A stretch of 64,000 nucleotides of DNA from Vibrio sinaloensis (GTDB lineage Bacteria > Pseudomonadota > Gammaproteobacteria > Enterobacterales > Vibrionaceae): assembly GCF_023195835.1 (NCBI RefSeq), contig NZ_CP096199.1:1674001-1738000 (forward strand), in the 5' to 3' direction. Within the stretch, counting starts at the first letter, position 1; each line of letters begins with the position of its first letter. Positions 53,195 through 62,260 of this stretch are shown here, in pieces. The translations under genes were made by a program, and so were the position numbers. The notes under the pieces were generated by a model. That model was not told the DNA's origin. It saw nothing but the letters and a program-made list of their open reading frames with translations, and did no database searches.

Positions 53195-54310
53195 GATTAG
53201 GTGCTGTTGAGTAACTGCAACCTGATTGCGGCCGAGAGATTTGGCTTTATAGACCGAGTTATCCGCCGCTTTTATCAAATCATTGTAGTCCAGCATCTCA
53301 CTACTGCGCTCCGCGACCCCAACACTAATGCTGCCGCGCCAAACGCTCTCGCCGACCGGTATCAACATCTGGTTGACTTTGTGCCGTGTGACCTCTGCGA
53401 TATGTACTCCACCTTCAAGATCGGTATTTGGGCAAATCACAAAAAATTCGTCCCCTCCTAAGCGGCACACTAGGTCGTCACTACGAAACGCGTCACTAAG
53501 GGCTTGAGACAGTTCAATCAGCAATCGGTCCCCTGCATCATGGCCCGCGGTGTCATTGACCTGCTTGAAGTAATCGGCATCAATCATAATACAAACCAAC
53601 GGCTCGTTATTCTGCAATGACTCTTGCCAGTAGACTTTGAGTTTACGAATCGCGCAGCGGCGGTTTGGCAGCTTGGTCAACGAGTCTGTCAGCGAGAGCT
53701 CTTCAAGCTGTTTATTAACCCGAGATAACTGCTTAGTCCGCTCAAGAACCTTATCTTCTAGACACTGATTGAGTTCCAGCAACTCTTTGTTGCGTTCAGA
53801 GACTTGCTCAAACAGACCATTCAGGGCCTTAAGAAGAGGTTCGGTCGACTTATCTTGTTTGGTTTGCTCGTTTTCCCACGCTAGTTTAGGATCCACGCCC
53901 TGCTCTATCTGTTTGATCTGGCGAGACATATTCTGATCAATGCCAAGAATATGGTAGGCCAACCAGTGAATAAGAAAATTGAGCAACTGCTCTGATGATT
54001 TCTTGTTCTCTTCACTGATAAACGCTTGCATGCTGATAATGTCCGCCATAAAAGCGCGGTGTATTTTGATATGTTCATCGATATGCAGCTGATAGACTCC
54101 CGCCTGACGCATCAAATTTTCTTCTTCTTTGAAGTGAAACTCTGCGTAGCGAGAGAGTTCGAACAGCGCCATCCGGATATCTTGCAGTGAGATGTTATTT
54201 TGTGCGATCAACGCACCATAACGGTTGATGACCTCCACCAGGTATTGATGCTGCTCGTCGACATCTTCCAAACCTGTCTCGTAACAGCTATCCCATTCAA
54301 ATGACTTCAT
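53180..54310 (-). CDS. Bacteriohaemerythrin-diguanylate cyclase
   Basis: A 376-residue cytoplasmic sensor from ATG 54310 (MKSFEWDSCYETGLEDVDEQHQYL); the frame extends 20 codons upstream. Haemerythrin iron ligands are seen as the His of DEQHQYL, H-F-x-x-E-E-x of EFHFKEEENLM, the H...H of LHIDEHIKIHRAF and HWLAYHILGID, so a di-iron oxygen sensor is complete. A coiled-coil linker leads to a GGDEF domain with SLTKLPNRRCA, DADYFKQVNDTAGHDAGD and GGDEF in CRLGGDEFFVI. V. cholerae has a characterised relative beside pgsA and pheS, where oxidation raises cyclase activity, as I recall. Intact and probably active. Confidence 0.95.
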   Translation of the reverse strand: MKSFEWDSCYETGLEDVDEQHQYLVEVINRYGALIAQNNISLQDIRMALFELSRYAEFHFKEEENLMRQAGVYQLHIDEHIKIHRAFMADIISMQAFISEENKKSSEQLLNFLIHWLAYHILGIDQNMSRQIKQIEQGVDPKLAWENEQTKQDKSTEPLLKALNGLFEQVSERNKELLELNQCLEDKVLERTKQLSRVNKQLEELSLTDSLTKLPNRRCAIRKLKVYWQESLQNNEPLVCIMIDADYFKQVNDTAGHDAGDRLLIELSQALSDAFRSDDLVCRLGGDEFFVICPNTDLEGGVHIAEVTRHKVNQMLIPVGESVWRGSISVGVAERSSEMLDYNDLIKAADNSVYKAKSLGRNQVAVTQQHLISESF

Positions 54311-54651
54311 CAATTCTAGCCCTTGTACACTGCCAACTTTAGTTAAATAGCGGCGGTTTATAATCACCATTTTATTGATAAGGATTTTACATACTTTATT
54401 AGTGAATGCTAAGTGATGAAACGCTGAAAAGCGGAGCTAGATCGGCCCCTAAGCATTTGGAATCAATATCACATTCAATAAGCGTGATCTGCGTAACGCT
54501 TAATTCAACTCTGATGCTAAGTAAACGACCGCTTATCGTGGTTTTGATTGGCAGCCGCTATCAGCCGTTGCCTCTTGTTACCATTGCCAACATTGATCAG
54601 CTGCACTATTTATTGCATACAATAGGAATATCTCGAAATAAGGAAATAACT

Positions 54652-55728
54652 ATGAACAAACTGCTTTTTGGACTACTCCTCATCTTGGTCTACCCCGCTG
54701 TTGCTGCTGCTAAGTGGCAAGCCCAACCCGTTGTCACTGGATTAAACATTCCTTGGGGTTTGAGTGCGGTTGACGCTGATCGAGTGTTAGTGAGCGAAAA
54801 AAATGGGACTATCGGGATTTTGACCCTTTCAACCAACAATTACCAAGTACTCACTAAAGTGCCCAATGCCATCGAATATGGACAAGGCGGGCTACTGGAC
54901 ATTGCCGTTTCCCCTTTCAATCCAAACCATATCTATGTGACCTATGCTAAACGGGTTGGTCAGGAGATTGAGACAACGCTGGCGAGAGCGGACTTTGATG
55001 GGCAGGCCATCAGTGGCTGGCGTGAGCTCTTGGTCACACAATCAGGGTCGGATGGCGGCCGCCACTTTGGTAGTCGCATCACCTTTGACCAGGACTCGGT
55101 GTACTTCTCCGTCGGAGACCGTGGTGAGCGAGAAAATGGACAAGATCGCACCACCCATGCCGGCTCTATCCTTCGCTTAACGCCCGATGGTCAAGTGCCA
55201 AACAGCAATCCATATGTCAATGATGATAAGGTGCTCAGCGAGATTTGGAGCTACGGTCATCGCAATCCTCAAGGGCTATTCTTTGACAGCCAATCTAATC
55301 AACTTTGGTCAATTGAACATGGGCCGCGCGGCGGAGACGAGATTAACTTAATCAGCAAAGGGAGCAACTACGGCTGGCCGATTACCTCACACGGTAAAGA
55401 GTACTGGGGGCCAATCAACGTTGGTGAAGCAGAAGAGAAACCTGGAATTGTCTCGCCGACAAAAGTGTACGTCCCTTCAATCGCACCCAGCTCATTGATT
55501 CTCTATCGCGGCGAGAAACACCCACAGCTCAATGGTAAGCTGTTGGCGGGCGCGCTCAAGCTTACCCACATTAATGTGCTTACCTTGCAAGGTGAGGCGA
55601 TCATTAGTGAACAGCGACTATTGGAGGATCTCGGAGAGCGGATTCGAAATATCGAAGCTCTGCCAAACGGAGAGATTTTGTTTAGCACCGACAGCGGCAA
55701 AATATTTCGCTTAATCAAATCAGACTGA
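54652..55728 (+). CDS. PQQ-type soluble aldose/glucose dehydrogenase (YliI-like)
   Basis: A 358-residue periplasmic beta-propeller enzyme that starts at ATG 54652 after AAGGAAATAACT, with signal peptide MNKLLFGLLLILVYPAVAAA. The GSDH/YliI family motifs are LNIPWGLSAVDADRVLVSEKNG, GGLLDIAVSPFNPNHIYVTYA, GGRHFGSRITFDQDSVYFSVGDRGER, EIWSYGHRNPQGLFFD and IEHGPRGGDEINLISKGSNYGWP. It oxidises aldose sugars with PQQ (and calcium) as cofactor. The long ORF extension to 54406 has no signal and is rejected. No PQQ synthesis genes are present here. Confidence 0.9.
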   Translation: MNKLLFGLLLILVYPAVAAAKWQAQPVVTGLNIPWGLSAVDADRVLVSEKNGTIGILTLSTNNYQVLTKVPNAIEYGQGGLLDIAVSPFNPNHIYVTYAKRVGQEIETTLARADFDGQAISGWRELLVTQSGSDGGRHFGSRITFDQDSVYFSVGDRGERENGQDRTTHAGSILRLTPDGQVPNSNPYVNDDKVLSEIWSYGHRNPQGLFFDSQSNQLWSIEHGPRGGDEINLISKGSNYGWPITSHGKEYWGPINVGEAEEKPGIVSPTKVYVPSIAPSSLILYRGEKHPQLNGKLLAGALKLTHINVLTLQGEAIISEQRLLEDLGERIRNIEALPNGEILFSTDSGKIFRLIKSD

Positions 55729-55756
55729 TCGGTATGATACTGGGTTAGTGCCTTGA

Positions 55757-57244
55757 CTAAAGAAGGTTGTCAGCCCAGTTGACCTGGTTTCGTCCACTCT
55801 GTTTGCATGTGTAGAGGGCCTTGTCAGCCACTTCGAACATCGCTTCCTTGAGCTCCTGAGGGTTAACAAATCTGTTGTGGAGCGCCCTACTATCGCAGAT
55901 TGCTCCGCCTACAGAGATGGTGATAACGCCATGGGGTTGATTGCCGTGGTGCACGACTGCGGCTGACGCGATTTCACGTCTTAACTGCTGTGAAAAATTA
56001 ACCAGTTGCTCTGCACTTGAGCGAGCACAGAAAATAACAAACTCTTCTCCACCATAACGAAAAGCCAAATCGCAATCTCGAGTCAGCGCACTTATCTTAG
56101 CTCCGACCAGAGATAGCGCATTGTCCCCTTCGCTATGACCATAAATATCATTGAACGCTTTGAAATTATCGACATCACAAACCATCAACGCAACGTAATG
56201 ACCTTTAGCTAAATGATGCCTTATAAAAGGAACTGCGGTTCTTGAATATTTGTGCCGAGATCCCAGCCCGGTCAAAGGATCAGTATCCGATTTAGAGCGC
56301 AAAATATTCATTTGATTGTCAAGCTTAGTAAGCAAACTCTGATAAGCGCTGGCAAGTTGACCAATTTCATCACTTCTTTCAAGCTCAGCAATGTGTTTGA
56401 TGTCGGCATCCGTTTCAGCGCTTCGCATATGACTAGCGAGGGATTTAAGTGGAGAAACAATCCAGTGAGAGACCCAGCCAATCAAAATCAGCGAAACAGC
56501 TAAAGCAACCAAAGCCTCAGCAACAATCTCTTCAATCAGCGAATTCTGTAACACTGAGAGTTCACTGGCATCAAACACCGCCCAGACTTCTCCACCATTC
56601 TTATTAATCAGTGGTAGAGCAAGATTTAAAGTGCATGACTCTTGGTCAAGATAATAGCTATCACGAAGCGCAGTGGGTTTACTCCATGGGATAATCACAT
56701 TGTTGGTTACATAGAGACCTTCAACCAACGACTGATGTTCACTTTTTACTCGATTATATATGGCTTTAAGTTTCTTTAGCCTAATCGTATTGTCGGAACC
56801 TGTCGCCTCTATCTGTGCTTCGAGTGTGTTGAGTTTTTGCTCGTTATGTTCTACTTCATCACTCTTGATATCCGCGCGCCATAGGTAGTCGAAGCGCTTA
56901 AAAAAGCGCACTTTAACCTTTTGCCCGGAATAATCTGATTGTCCGTCGATATCAAGAAACTCAAGATCTTCGATAGAAGCCAATGTTCGCTTTGTGGTGG
57001 GCATGGTGAGGTTGGCGTAATTGATTCCAGCAACTGAACTCGATATAAATGAGATGTGAGGGGCAAGCTTTAGTTTAGCAAGAGATGCTGAGTTTTCGAC
57101 GTAACGATTCCATTCACTCTGATAGCGGGAATAGCTAAAACCGGCGATCAACATAACCACGAGAAACAGATGTGATAACACTAGCATCTGGTTGATTGAA
57201 AGCTTGGCCGCCAGTTTGTTCGGCGTGAGGAGACTTGTGGACAA
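55757..57244 (-). CDS. Membrane GGDEF diguanylate cyclase with periplasmic sensor
   Basis: About 495 residues: a transmembrane helix (MLVLSHLFLVVMLIAGFSYS), a periplasmic region (to about 230), a second helix (EEIVAEALVALAVSLILIGWVSHWI), a HAMP domain (VSPLKSLASHMRSAETDADI) and a GGDEF domain with DPLTGLGSRHKYSR, VCDVDNFKAFNDIYGHSEGD and GGEEF in FRYGGEEFVIF. Intact, so it should make c-di-GMP. No ATG fits the start: TTG 57244 follows the upstream stop by two bases, TTG 57301 overlaps the upstream gene by 55 bp and has AAGGA. Either way it is coupled to the CxxCH protein gene. Confidence 0.87.
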   Translation of the reverse strand: MSTSLLTPNKLAAKLSINQMLVLSHLFLVVMLIAGFSYSRYQSEWNRYVENSASLAKLKLAPHISFISSSVAGINYANLTMPTTKRTLASIEDLEFLDIDGQSDYSGQKVKVRFFKRFDYLWRADIKSDEVEHNEQKLNTLEAQIEATGSDNTIRLKKLKAIYNRVKSEHQSLVEGLYVTNNVIIPWSKPTALRDSYYLDQESCTLNLALPLINKNGGEVWAVFDASELSVLQNSLIEEIVAEALVALAVSLILIGWVSHWIVSPLKSLASHMRSAETDADIKHIAELERSDEIGQLASAYQSLLTKLDNQMNILRSKSDTDPLTGLGSRHKYSRTAVPFIRHHLAKGHYVALMVCDVDNFKAFNDIYGHSEGDNALSLVGAKISALTRDCDLAFRYGGEEFVIFCARSSAEQLVNFSQQLRREIASAAVVHHGNQPHGVITISVGGAICDSRALHNRFVNPQELKEAMFEVADKALYTCKQSGRNQVNWADNLL

Positions 57245-57246
57245 GA

Positions 57247-57768
57247 TTACTGTTCGCTGTAAACGCCGAGCACAGGTTCTGCGCAAGTACCGTTTACACA
57301 AATATCCTTGTAGGTACTATGACAACTTTGGCAAAAGCTGGGTTGTAGACTGGGGTGGGTATGACTAATGTCCTCACCTTGACGATTATAACTGCCATAC
57401 ACGGCTTCTCCGGCAATATGCTCGGTGACCCAAACAATCCCTTGAGCTTCCGATACCGCAACGGCAGTTATACCATCACTGTATGGCCCATGTGTTTTGT
57501 ACTGTTCAATCTTTGCAGGGTTTACACGAATCGTTAATGGCGAGCCTTGTCCATCGTTAATCCAACTGTACGCTCGCACCGATTCCTGAATAAACAAAGA
57601 CGTTTCTGGTGGTAATACAGTATCTGCGGGTAAATTGACCGATTCTTTTACTACTGGCCATTCGAGAAAATCCTCTGGGAAGGAGGCTAGCGATTCAGCT
57701 TTGGCTGCCAAGCCAAACATAACAGCTAGATAGCAAGCACCCGTCATTAACCATTTTGATCTAAGCAT
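57247..57768 (-). CDS. Periplasmic CxxCH protein, possible cytochrome P460-like haem sensor
   Basis: A 173-residue exported protein with signal peptide (LRSKWLMTGACYLAVMFGLAAKA). The mature N-terminus FPEDFLEWPVVKESVNLPADTVLPPETSLFIQ resembles the opening of cytochrome P460-type domains, and a single haem c motif CQSCH follows near residue 142 in SFCQSCHSTYKDICVNGTC, with a further Cys pair. A covalently bound periplasmic haem is expected. Its stop is two to five bases from the cyclase start, so the two form one operon and probably one signalling unit. Sensing of redox or a gas such as NO is inference. Confidence 0.75.
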   Translation of the reverse strand: MLRSKWLMTGACYLAVMFGLAAKAESLASFPEDFLEWPVVKESVNLPADTVLPPETSLFIQESVRAYSWINDGQGSPLTIRVNPAKIEQYKTHGPYSDGITAVAVSEAQGIVWVTEHIAGEAVYGSYNRQGEDISHTHPSLQPSFCQSCHSTYKDICVNGTCAEPVLGVYSEQ

Positions 57769-58010
57769 TTGGTTCCGTCCGTGTCGTCTTTGAGAGCAGA
57801 AATAAATAATTCGCTGTATTTTATTCGTTGTATAAATAAATTCACTTTAAGATTTCTCAAAAAGCGATCTCGCGATGAGCATTTTTTCATTTAGATTCTG
57901 AAATCAGAGCGACAACACAATCCGGACGGACTCAATGGAAGCAGCAAGCACGGAGTACAATTATTGCCGAGGTCGACAGTGCTAAATCGATTTCCAGAAA
58001 ACCAGAAACC

Positions 58011-58040
58011 AAAAAGCCCCAGCATTTCTGCTAGGGCCTT
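58011..58040 (-). terminator. Terminator of the tRNA operon
   Basis: Minus-strand stem GCCCTAGCA/TGCTGGGGC (one G-T pair) with a GAAA loop and a TTTTTGG tail, just after the last tRNA. Confidence 0.85.
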
Positions 58041-58046
58041 GTAATT

Positions 58047-58122
58047 TGGAGCGACACACGAGGTTCGAACTCGTGACCTCAACCTTGGCAAGGTTGCGCT
58101 CTACCAACTGAGCTAGTGTCGC
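58047..58122 (-). tRNA. tRNA-Gly (GCC), copy 2
   Basis: 76 nt with encoded CCA. Cloverleaf parts are clear: acceptor GCGACAC, D-loop AGCTCAGTTGGTAGAGC, anticodon loop TTGCCAA (GCC), T-loop GGTTCGAAC. Identical in sequence to the copy at 58296. Confidence 0.98.
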
Positions 58123-58140
58123 GTAATGCGTTTGTTTAGA

Positions 58141-58227
58141 TGGTGCCCCGGGCCGGACTTGAACCGGCACAGCGCGAACGCCGAGGGATTTTAAATCCCT
58201 TGTGTCTACCAATTCCACCACCAGGGC
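58141..58227 (-). tRNA. tRNA-Leu (TAA)
   Basis: 87 nt with a long variable arm and encoded CCA. Anticodon loop TTTAAAA reads TAA (UAA). Acceptor GCCCTGG pairs with CCGGGGC. Confidence 0.97.
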
Positions 58228-58295
58228 ACACAAATCTAAATCTGTGATGGAGACACCATCTAGATACCGATTGTTTAATCACTATCTGTAAAATT

Positions 58296-58371
58296 TGGAG
58301 CGACACACGAGGTTCGAACTCGTGACCTCAACCTTGGCAAGGTTGCGCTCTACCAACTGAGCTAGTGTCGC
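58296..58371 (-). tRNA. tRNA-Gly (GCC), copy 1
   Basis: 76 nt with CCA, the same sequence as the copy at 58047. The order Cys-Gly-Leu-Gly beside pgsA resembles the glyW-cysT-leuZ cluster of E. coli with one extra Gly. Confidence 0.98.
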
Positions 58372-58374
58372 AAA

Positions 58375-58448
58375 TGGAGGCGCGTCCCGGAGTCGAACCG
58401 AGGTCCACGGATTTGCAATCCGCTGCATAGCCACTCTGCCAACGCGCC
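58375..58448 (-). tRNA. tRNA-Cys (GCA)
   Basis: 74 nt with encoded CCA. Anticodon loop TTGCAAA reads GCA. Acceptor GGCGCGT pairs with ACGCGCC. First tRNA of the operon. Confidence 0.98.
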
Positions 58449-58495
58449 CCAAAACCGCTTCGAGTTAATCTCAACTCGTCTTGGGTACGGGATGC

Positions 58496-58523
58496 ATTCT
58501 ACGGATTCGAACTTGTTCGTCAA
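58496..58523 (-). promoter_or_regulatory. Promoter of the tRNA operon
   Basis: Minus-strand TTGACG, 16-bp spacer, TAGAAT, followed by a G+C-rich discriminator (GCATCCCG). Near-consensus sigma-70 elements with such a discriminator are the pattern of stringently controlled stable-RNA promoters. Confidence 0.7.
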
Positions 58524-58768
58524 CACTATTTTTAAAATTTTAAATCGTTTGTCTAATTTACCGCCAAAACGAGCAAAAATCGTTATTTCTCATTAGCATC
58601 TGGTGAGTTTGCCACCAAGTTATTGAAAATAAACCGACATGACAAAGCAGAGTCAGGCTGTGATGACATCACCATGTAAACTTCAATTATTGCAATCGCA
58701 GCCCTATCTAGCCATCAATCACTATTTTTTACGACTATCGCGGATAAACGTGGGCAAATTTAGCCAAT
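58524..58768. other. Intergenic stretch between pgsA and the tRNA promoter
   Basis: About 245 bp, A+T-rich. I see no ORF with a ribosome site, no repeat and no further RNA gene. It separates the pgsA terminator from the tRNA promoter. Confidence 0.5.
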
Positions 58769-58795
58769 AAAAAAGCCCATAATTATGGGCTTTTT
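58769..58795 (-). terminator. Terminator after pgsA
   Basis: Perfect inverted repeat AAAAAGCCCATAA/TTATGGGCTTTTT directly next to the stop; it can work on both strands. Confidence 0.9.
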
Positions 58796-58796
58796 A

Positions 58797-59354
58797 TTAG
58801 TGATGCTGTTTATCGAGCAAGTCGTCTTTGGCCGCCAATAAATATTGGGCCATCGACCAGTAAGTTAACACTGTGGCGACATAGAGCGCTGCATAGCCTA
58901 GCCAAATCATCCAATCATCGTAGCGCCAAATCAGTACCCACAAGGCAAACATCTGGCTCACCGTTTTGACTTTGCCTACCCAAGAGACCGCCACACTGGC
59001 ACGTTTACCGATTTCGGCCATCCACTCTCGCAAAGCAGAGATGATAATCTCACGCGCTATCATGGTCACGGCAGGAATTGTGACCCAAATAGAGTGGTAG
59101 TGTTCGGTAATTAAGATAAGCGCAGTCGCGACCAATACTTTGTCGGCCACTGGATCGATAAAGGCGCCAAAACGCGAAGTTTGACCCAATTTTCTGGCCA
59201 ACATACCGTCGAGCCAATCGGTAAAACCTGCTACCCAAAACACCATTGCGGCTGCGAAAGGAGACCAGCTATAAGGGAGATAAAACACAACGACAAAGAC
59301 TGGTATCAAGAATAGTCGCAACAAAGACAATATGTTGGGAATGTTTAAACGCAT
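58797..59354 (-). CDS. pgsA: CDP-diacylglycerol-glycerol-3-phosphate 3-phosphatidyltransferase
   Basis: A 185-residue inner-membrane enzyme that makes phosphatidylglycerol phosphate, the committed step to phosphatidylglycerol and cardiolipin. The CDP-alcohol phosphatidyltransferase motif D-G-x2-A-R-x8-G-x3-D-x3-D is seen as [24 protein letters not shown]. About four or five helices cover the rest. It lies 77 bp downstream of uvrC and upstream of the tRNA operon, the order seen in many gammaproteobacteria. Confidence 0.97.
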   Translation of the reverse strand: MRLNIPNILSLLRLFLIPVFVVVFYLPYSWSPFAAAMVFWVAGFTDWLDGMLARKLGQTSRFGAFIDPVADKVLVATALILITEHYHSIWVTIPAVTMIAREIIISALREWMAEIGKRASVAVSWVGKVKTVSQMFALWVLIWRYDDWMIWLGYAALYVATVLTYWSMAQYLLAAKDDLLDKQHH

Positions 59355-59431
59355 ATTTTTTAAGGCTCTTTTTGTTTGCGTATGGCTCGGGCGGCTGCTT
59401 CCAAGCAGCGCCTTATGGTGCGGGATTTTTA

Positions 59432-61261
59432 TTATTGTTTCAATGCTTGATAGATGTTTTCTGCTAAAGAGGCGCTGATTCCCGGCACTTTGGCGATTTC
59501 TTCGACACTGGCTCTTTTCAGTTCTTGTAAGCCCCCCAAGTACTTAAGTAGGGCTTGGCGACGTTTCGGCCCTACTCCTTCAATGCCTTCTAACGCGCTG
59601 GTTCTGCGTGCTTTTCCGCGCTTAGCTCTATGCCCGGCGATGGCATGATTGTGACTCTCATCGCGAATATGTTGCATCAGGTGCAAGGCTGGCGCATCAC
59701 TGGGGAGGTTAAACTCTTCTCCATCAACCGTCATTAGGGTTTCCAATCCTGGTTTACGGGTCACACCTTTGGCAATCCCTATCAACAGTGGCCGCTTTGG
59801 CCAGTCATGCCAATAACGACTGATGATCTCATGAGCACGATTGAGCTGACCTTTGCCCCCATCGATAAACACAATATCAGGGATCTTCTCAACATCGAGT
59901 TGCTTCGAGTAACGACGCTCAAGTGCCTGCCCCATGGCTGCGTAATCGTCACCACCGGTGATCCCGCTAATGTTGTAGCGACGATACTCTTGTTTGACCG
60001 GACCTTCTTGATTAAACACCACGCAAGACGCGATCGTGTTCTCACCCATAGTGTGAGAAATATCAAAACACTCCATGCGTTGGATGCTGTCTAAACCCAA
60101 CAATTCTCTCAGCTCCTTAAAGCGCTGAGAAATGGTCATCTTATGATTGATTTTGGTGGTAATCGCCGTCAATGCATTGGTATTCGCTAACTTTAGATAG
60201 CGTCCGCGCGTCCCCGTTGGATTAACGTGGAACGTCACCTTGCGCCCTGCAATTTCACTGAGTGCCTGCGCGACCGGTTGCATCTCTTCGTTCAACGGCT
60301 GATTTAGAATGATCCGAGTCGGAATCGTACGCGCCTCATTGTGGCTCAAGTAATATTGGCTAAGAAAACTGTAGAAAACTTCTTGGGCGGCGGTGTTACT
60401 AGGGATCTTGGGATAATGACTGCGACTCCCCAACACCTTGCCCTGGCGAATCATCAAGATATGAATACAAGCGATGCCACTCTCTTGGGCAAAACCAAGC
60501 ACATCCATATCGTCCATCGAATCTTCGGACACAAACTGTTGCTCTTGTACACGTCGGATGGCTTGGATCTGGTCACGAAATTTAGCCGCTTGCTCAAATT
60601 CTAGCGATTGGCTTGCTTGCTCCATTTTTTCGACCAACGTTGCTAAGACTTGCTTATCTTTGCCTTGCAAAAACAGGCGCACATACCCCACCAGCTCATC
60701 ATATTCACCGTCTGAGATAATGCTGCTGACGCAGGGGGCCGCACATCGACCAATTTGGTACATCAAACAAGGACGAGTACGGTTGCTGTATACCGTATCC
60801 TCACATTGTCGAACTGGGAATATTTTCTGGATTAAGTGCAGCGTTTCGCGCACCGCACCAGAGTCTGGATAGGGGCCAAAATACTCTCCTTTGCGTTTTT
60901 TCGCGCCACGATGCATGGAGAGCCTTGGATGCTTATGACCGCTGATGAAAATATACGGATAAGACTTATCATCACGCAACAACACATTGTATTTAGGCAA
61001 ATACTGCTTGATGTAGTTGTGTTCGAGGATCAGGGCTTCGGTTTCTGTGTGAGTGACCGTCACATCAATTTTGGCAATATTACTTACCAGCGCGCGAGTT
61101 TTCTCACTATCTACTTTGGTGCGAAAGTAGCTGGAGAGGCGCTTTTTCAGGTCTTTGGCTTTACCTACATAGATCACCACAGCGTCAGCGTTATACATAC
61201 GGTATACGCCGGGCTGATTGGTGACTGTTTTTAGAAAAGAGGCTGAGTCAAACTTGGACAT
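59432..61261 (-). CDS. uvrC: UvrABC excinuclease subunit C
   Basis: A 609-residue DNA-repair nuclease. Domains: GIY-YIG 3'-incision domain ([29 protein letters not shown] in parts, about 14-45), a Cys-rich [13 protein letters not shown], the UVR domain that binds UvrB (about 200-235), the RNase H-like 5'-incision domain ([30 protein letters not shown]) and C-terminal tandem helix-hairpin-helix repeats ([40 protein letters not shown]). I start it at MSKFDSAS, behind AAAGGT; the frame is open seven codons more. It follows varA by 46 bp. Confidence 0.97.
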   Translation of the reverse strand: MSKFDSASFLKTVTNQPGVYRMYNADAVVIYVGKAKDLKKRLSSYFRTKVDSEKTRALVSNIAKIDVTVTHTETEALILEHNYIKQYLPKYNVLLRDDKSYPYIFISGHKHPRLSMHRGAKKRKGEYFGPYPDSGAVRETLHLIQKIFPVRQCEDTVYSNRTRPCLMYQIGRCAAPCVSSIISDGEYDELVGYVRLFLQGKDKQVLATLVEKMEQASQSLEFEQAAKFRDQIQAIRRVQEQQFVSEDSMDDMDVLGFAQESGIACIHILMIRQGKVLGSRSHYPKIPSNTAAQEVFYSFLSQYYLSHNEARTIPTRIILNQPLNEEMQPVAQALSEIAGRKVTFHVNPTGTRGRYLKLANTNALTAITTKINHKMTISQRFKELRELLGLDSIQRMECFDISHTMGENTIASCVVFNQEGPVKQEYRRYNISGITGGDDYAAMGQALERRYSKQLDVEKIPDIVFIDGGKGQLNRAHEIISRYWHDWPKRPLLIGIAKGVTRKPGLETLMTVDGEEFNLPSDAPALHLMQHIRDESHNHAIAGHRAKRGKARRTSALEGIEGVGPKRRQALLKYLGGLQELKRASVEEIAKVPGISASLAENIYQALKQ

Positions 61262-61307
61262 CACTATACCTTTAACTCGCAAACCACGTCATTAAGGTAT
61301 TAACGTC

Positions 61308-61952
61308 CTACAGTGTCTCGGTATCAATCATGCCATGCCGGATGGCAAGGTGAGTCAGTTCAACATCGCCGCTGATATCGAGCTTGTTGAACAAGCGGTA
61401 ACGATAACTGTTGACGGTTTTAGGACTCAAATTCAACTGCTCGGAGATATCCGTTACTTTCTGACCTTTGGTGATCATCATCATGATTTGTAATTCACGT
61501 TCAGATAGGTCAGCAAAAGGGTTTTCCGAAGCTGGTGAGAATTGACTTAACGCCATCTGTTGGGCAATTTCAGGTGAAATGTAGCGCTGTCCACTATTAA
61601 CCATGCGAATCGCATTGACCATCTCATCTGGGCCTGCGCCCTTGGTTAAATATCCGGCTGCGCCTGCTTGCATCACTTTAGTTGGAAACGGATTTTCCGT
61701 ATGAACAGTCAAAACGATAATTTTCACATCTGGATTAAAGCGCAATACCTTTTTGGTGGCCTCTAAGCCGCCAATACCTGGCATGTTCATATCCATTAAA
61801 ATGACGTCTGCATGATTGCTTCGACACCATTTTACTGCTTCTTCACCGCTTTCAGCTTCCCCTGCTACGTTCATTCCACGGACGTCTTCAATAATACGTC
61901 GTATCCCTGTGCGAACCAGCTCGTGATCATCTACAAGGAAAACATTTATCAA
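61308..61952 (-). CDS. varA: Response regulator VarA/UvrY (GacA family)
   Basis: A 214-residue NarL-type regulator. Receiver domain with LVDDHELVRTGIRRII, the phosphorylated Asp in DVILMDMNMPGIGG (near 54) and a Lys in TKGAG; the C-terminal LuxR-type helix-turn-helix has SERELQIMMMITKGQKVTDISEQLNLSPKTVNSYRYRLFNKL in parts. It starts at TTG 61952 (INVFLVDDHE) with GGAG ten bases before; the ORF extension to 61991 does not fit the family. It pairs with VarS/BarA (elsewhere) to drive csrB-type small RNAs. Upstream of uvrC as in E. coli uvrY-uvrC. Confidence 0.95.
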   Translation of the reverse strand: MINVFLVDDHELVRTGIRRIIEDVRGMNVAGEAESGEEAVKWCRSNHADVILMDMNMPGIGGLEATKKVLRFNPDVKIIVLTVHTENPFPTKVMQAGAAGYLTKGAGPDEMVNAIRMVNSGQRYISPEIAQQMALSQFSPASENPFADLSERELQIMMMITKGQKVTDISEQLNLSPKTVNSYRYRLFNKLDISGDVELTHLAIRHGMIDTETL

Positions 61953-62260
61953 ACTTGTATCTCCACACTTTGTCTTTGGCTCTGCACCCACTTAATGTGG
62001 ATAACAGCATAGCTGCCTAGTTTATCTGAAAATGAAAAAATTGCTTCCTCTGAATATGTGCTGAAATGCAAACTTTAGCAAGTACTTATTTTTATATCTG
62101 ATAGTTAAATCATTAATAATCTAAAAATCAGAAACTTAGCACATAAAACTGTTTAAAAAACGAACCATCAAAATGGCCTTAGATAAAAGCTCAGTGTTTC
62201 TATTTATGTGTTTTTGCTTATGCTAATCTATAGGCGTCTTAGGTTTACTTCACGCGTTAC
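61953..62260. other. Divergent intergenic region between varA and polB
   Basis: 308 bp, strongly A+T-rich. It must hold both promoters. I find no CTG-N10-CAG LexA box, no ORF with a ribosome site and no hairpin. Confidence 0.5.

Noticed and set aside
58047..58371. Two identical 76-bp segments as a direct repeat or insertion boundary
   Set aside because: They are two full tRNA-Gly genes in a normal tRNA operon with the Leu gene between; ordinary gene duplication.
62151..62166. CTGTTTAAAAAACGAA as LexA box for polB
   Set aside because: The second half should be CAG; only the CTG half matches.
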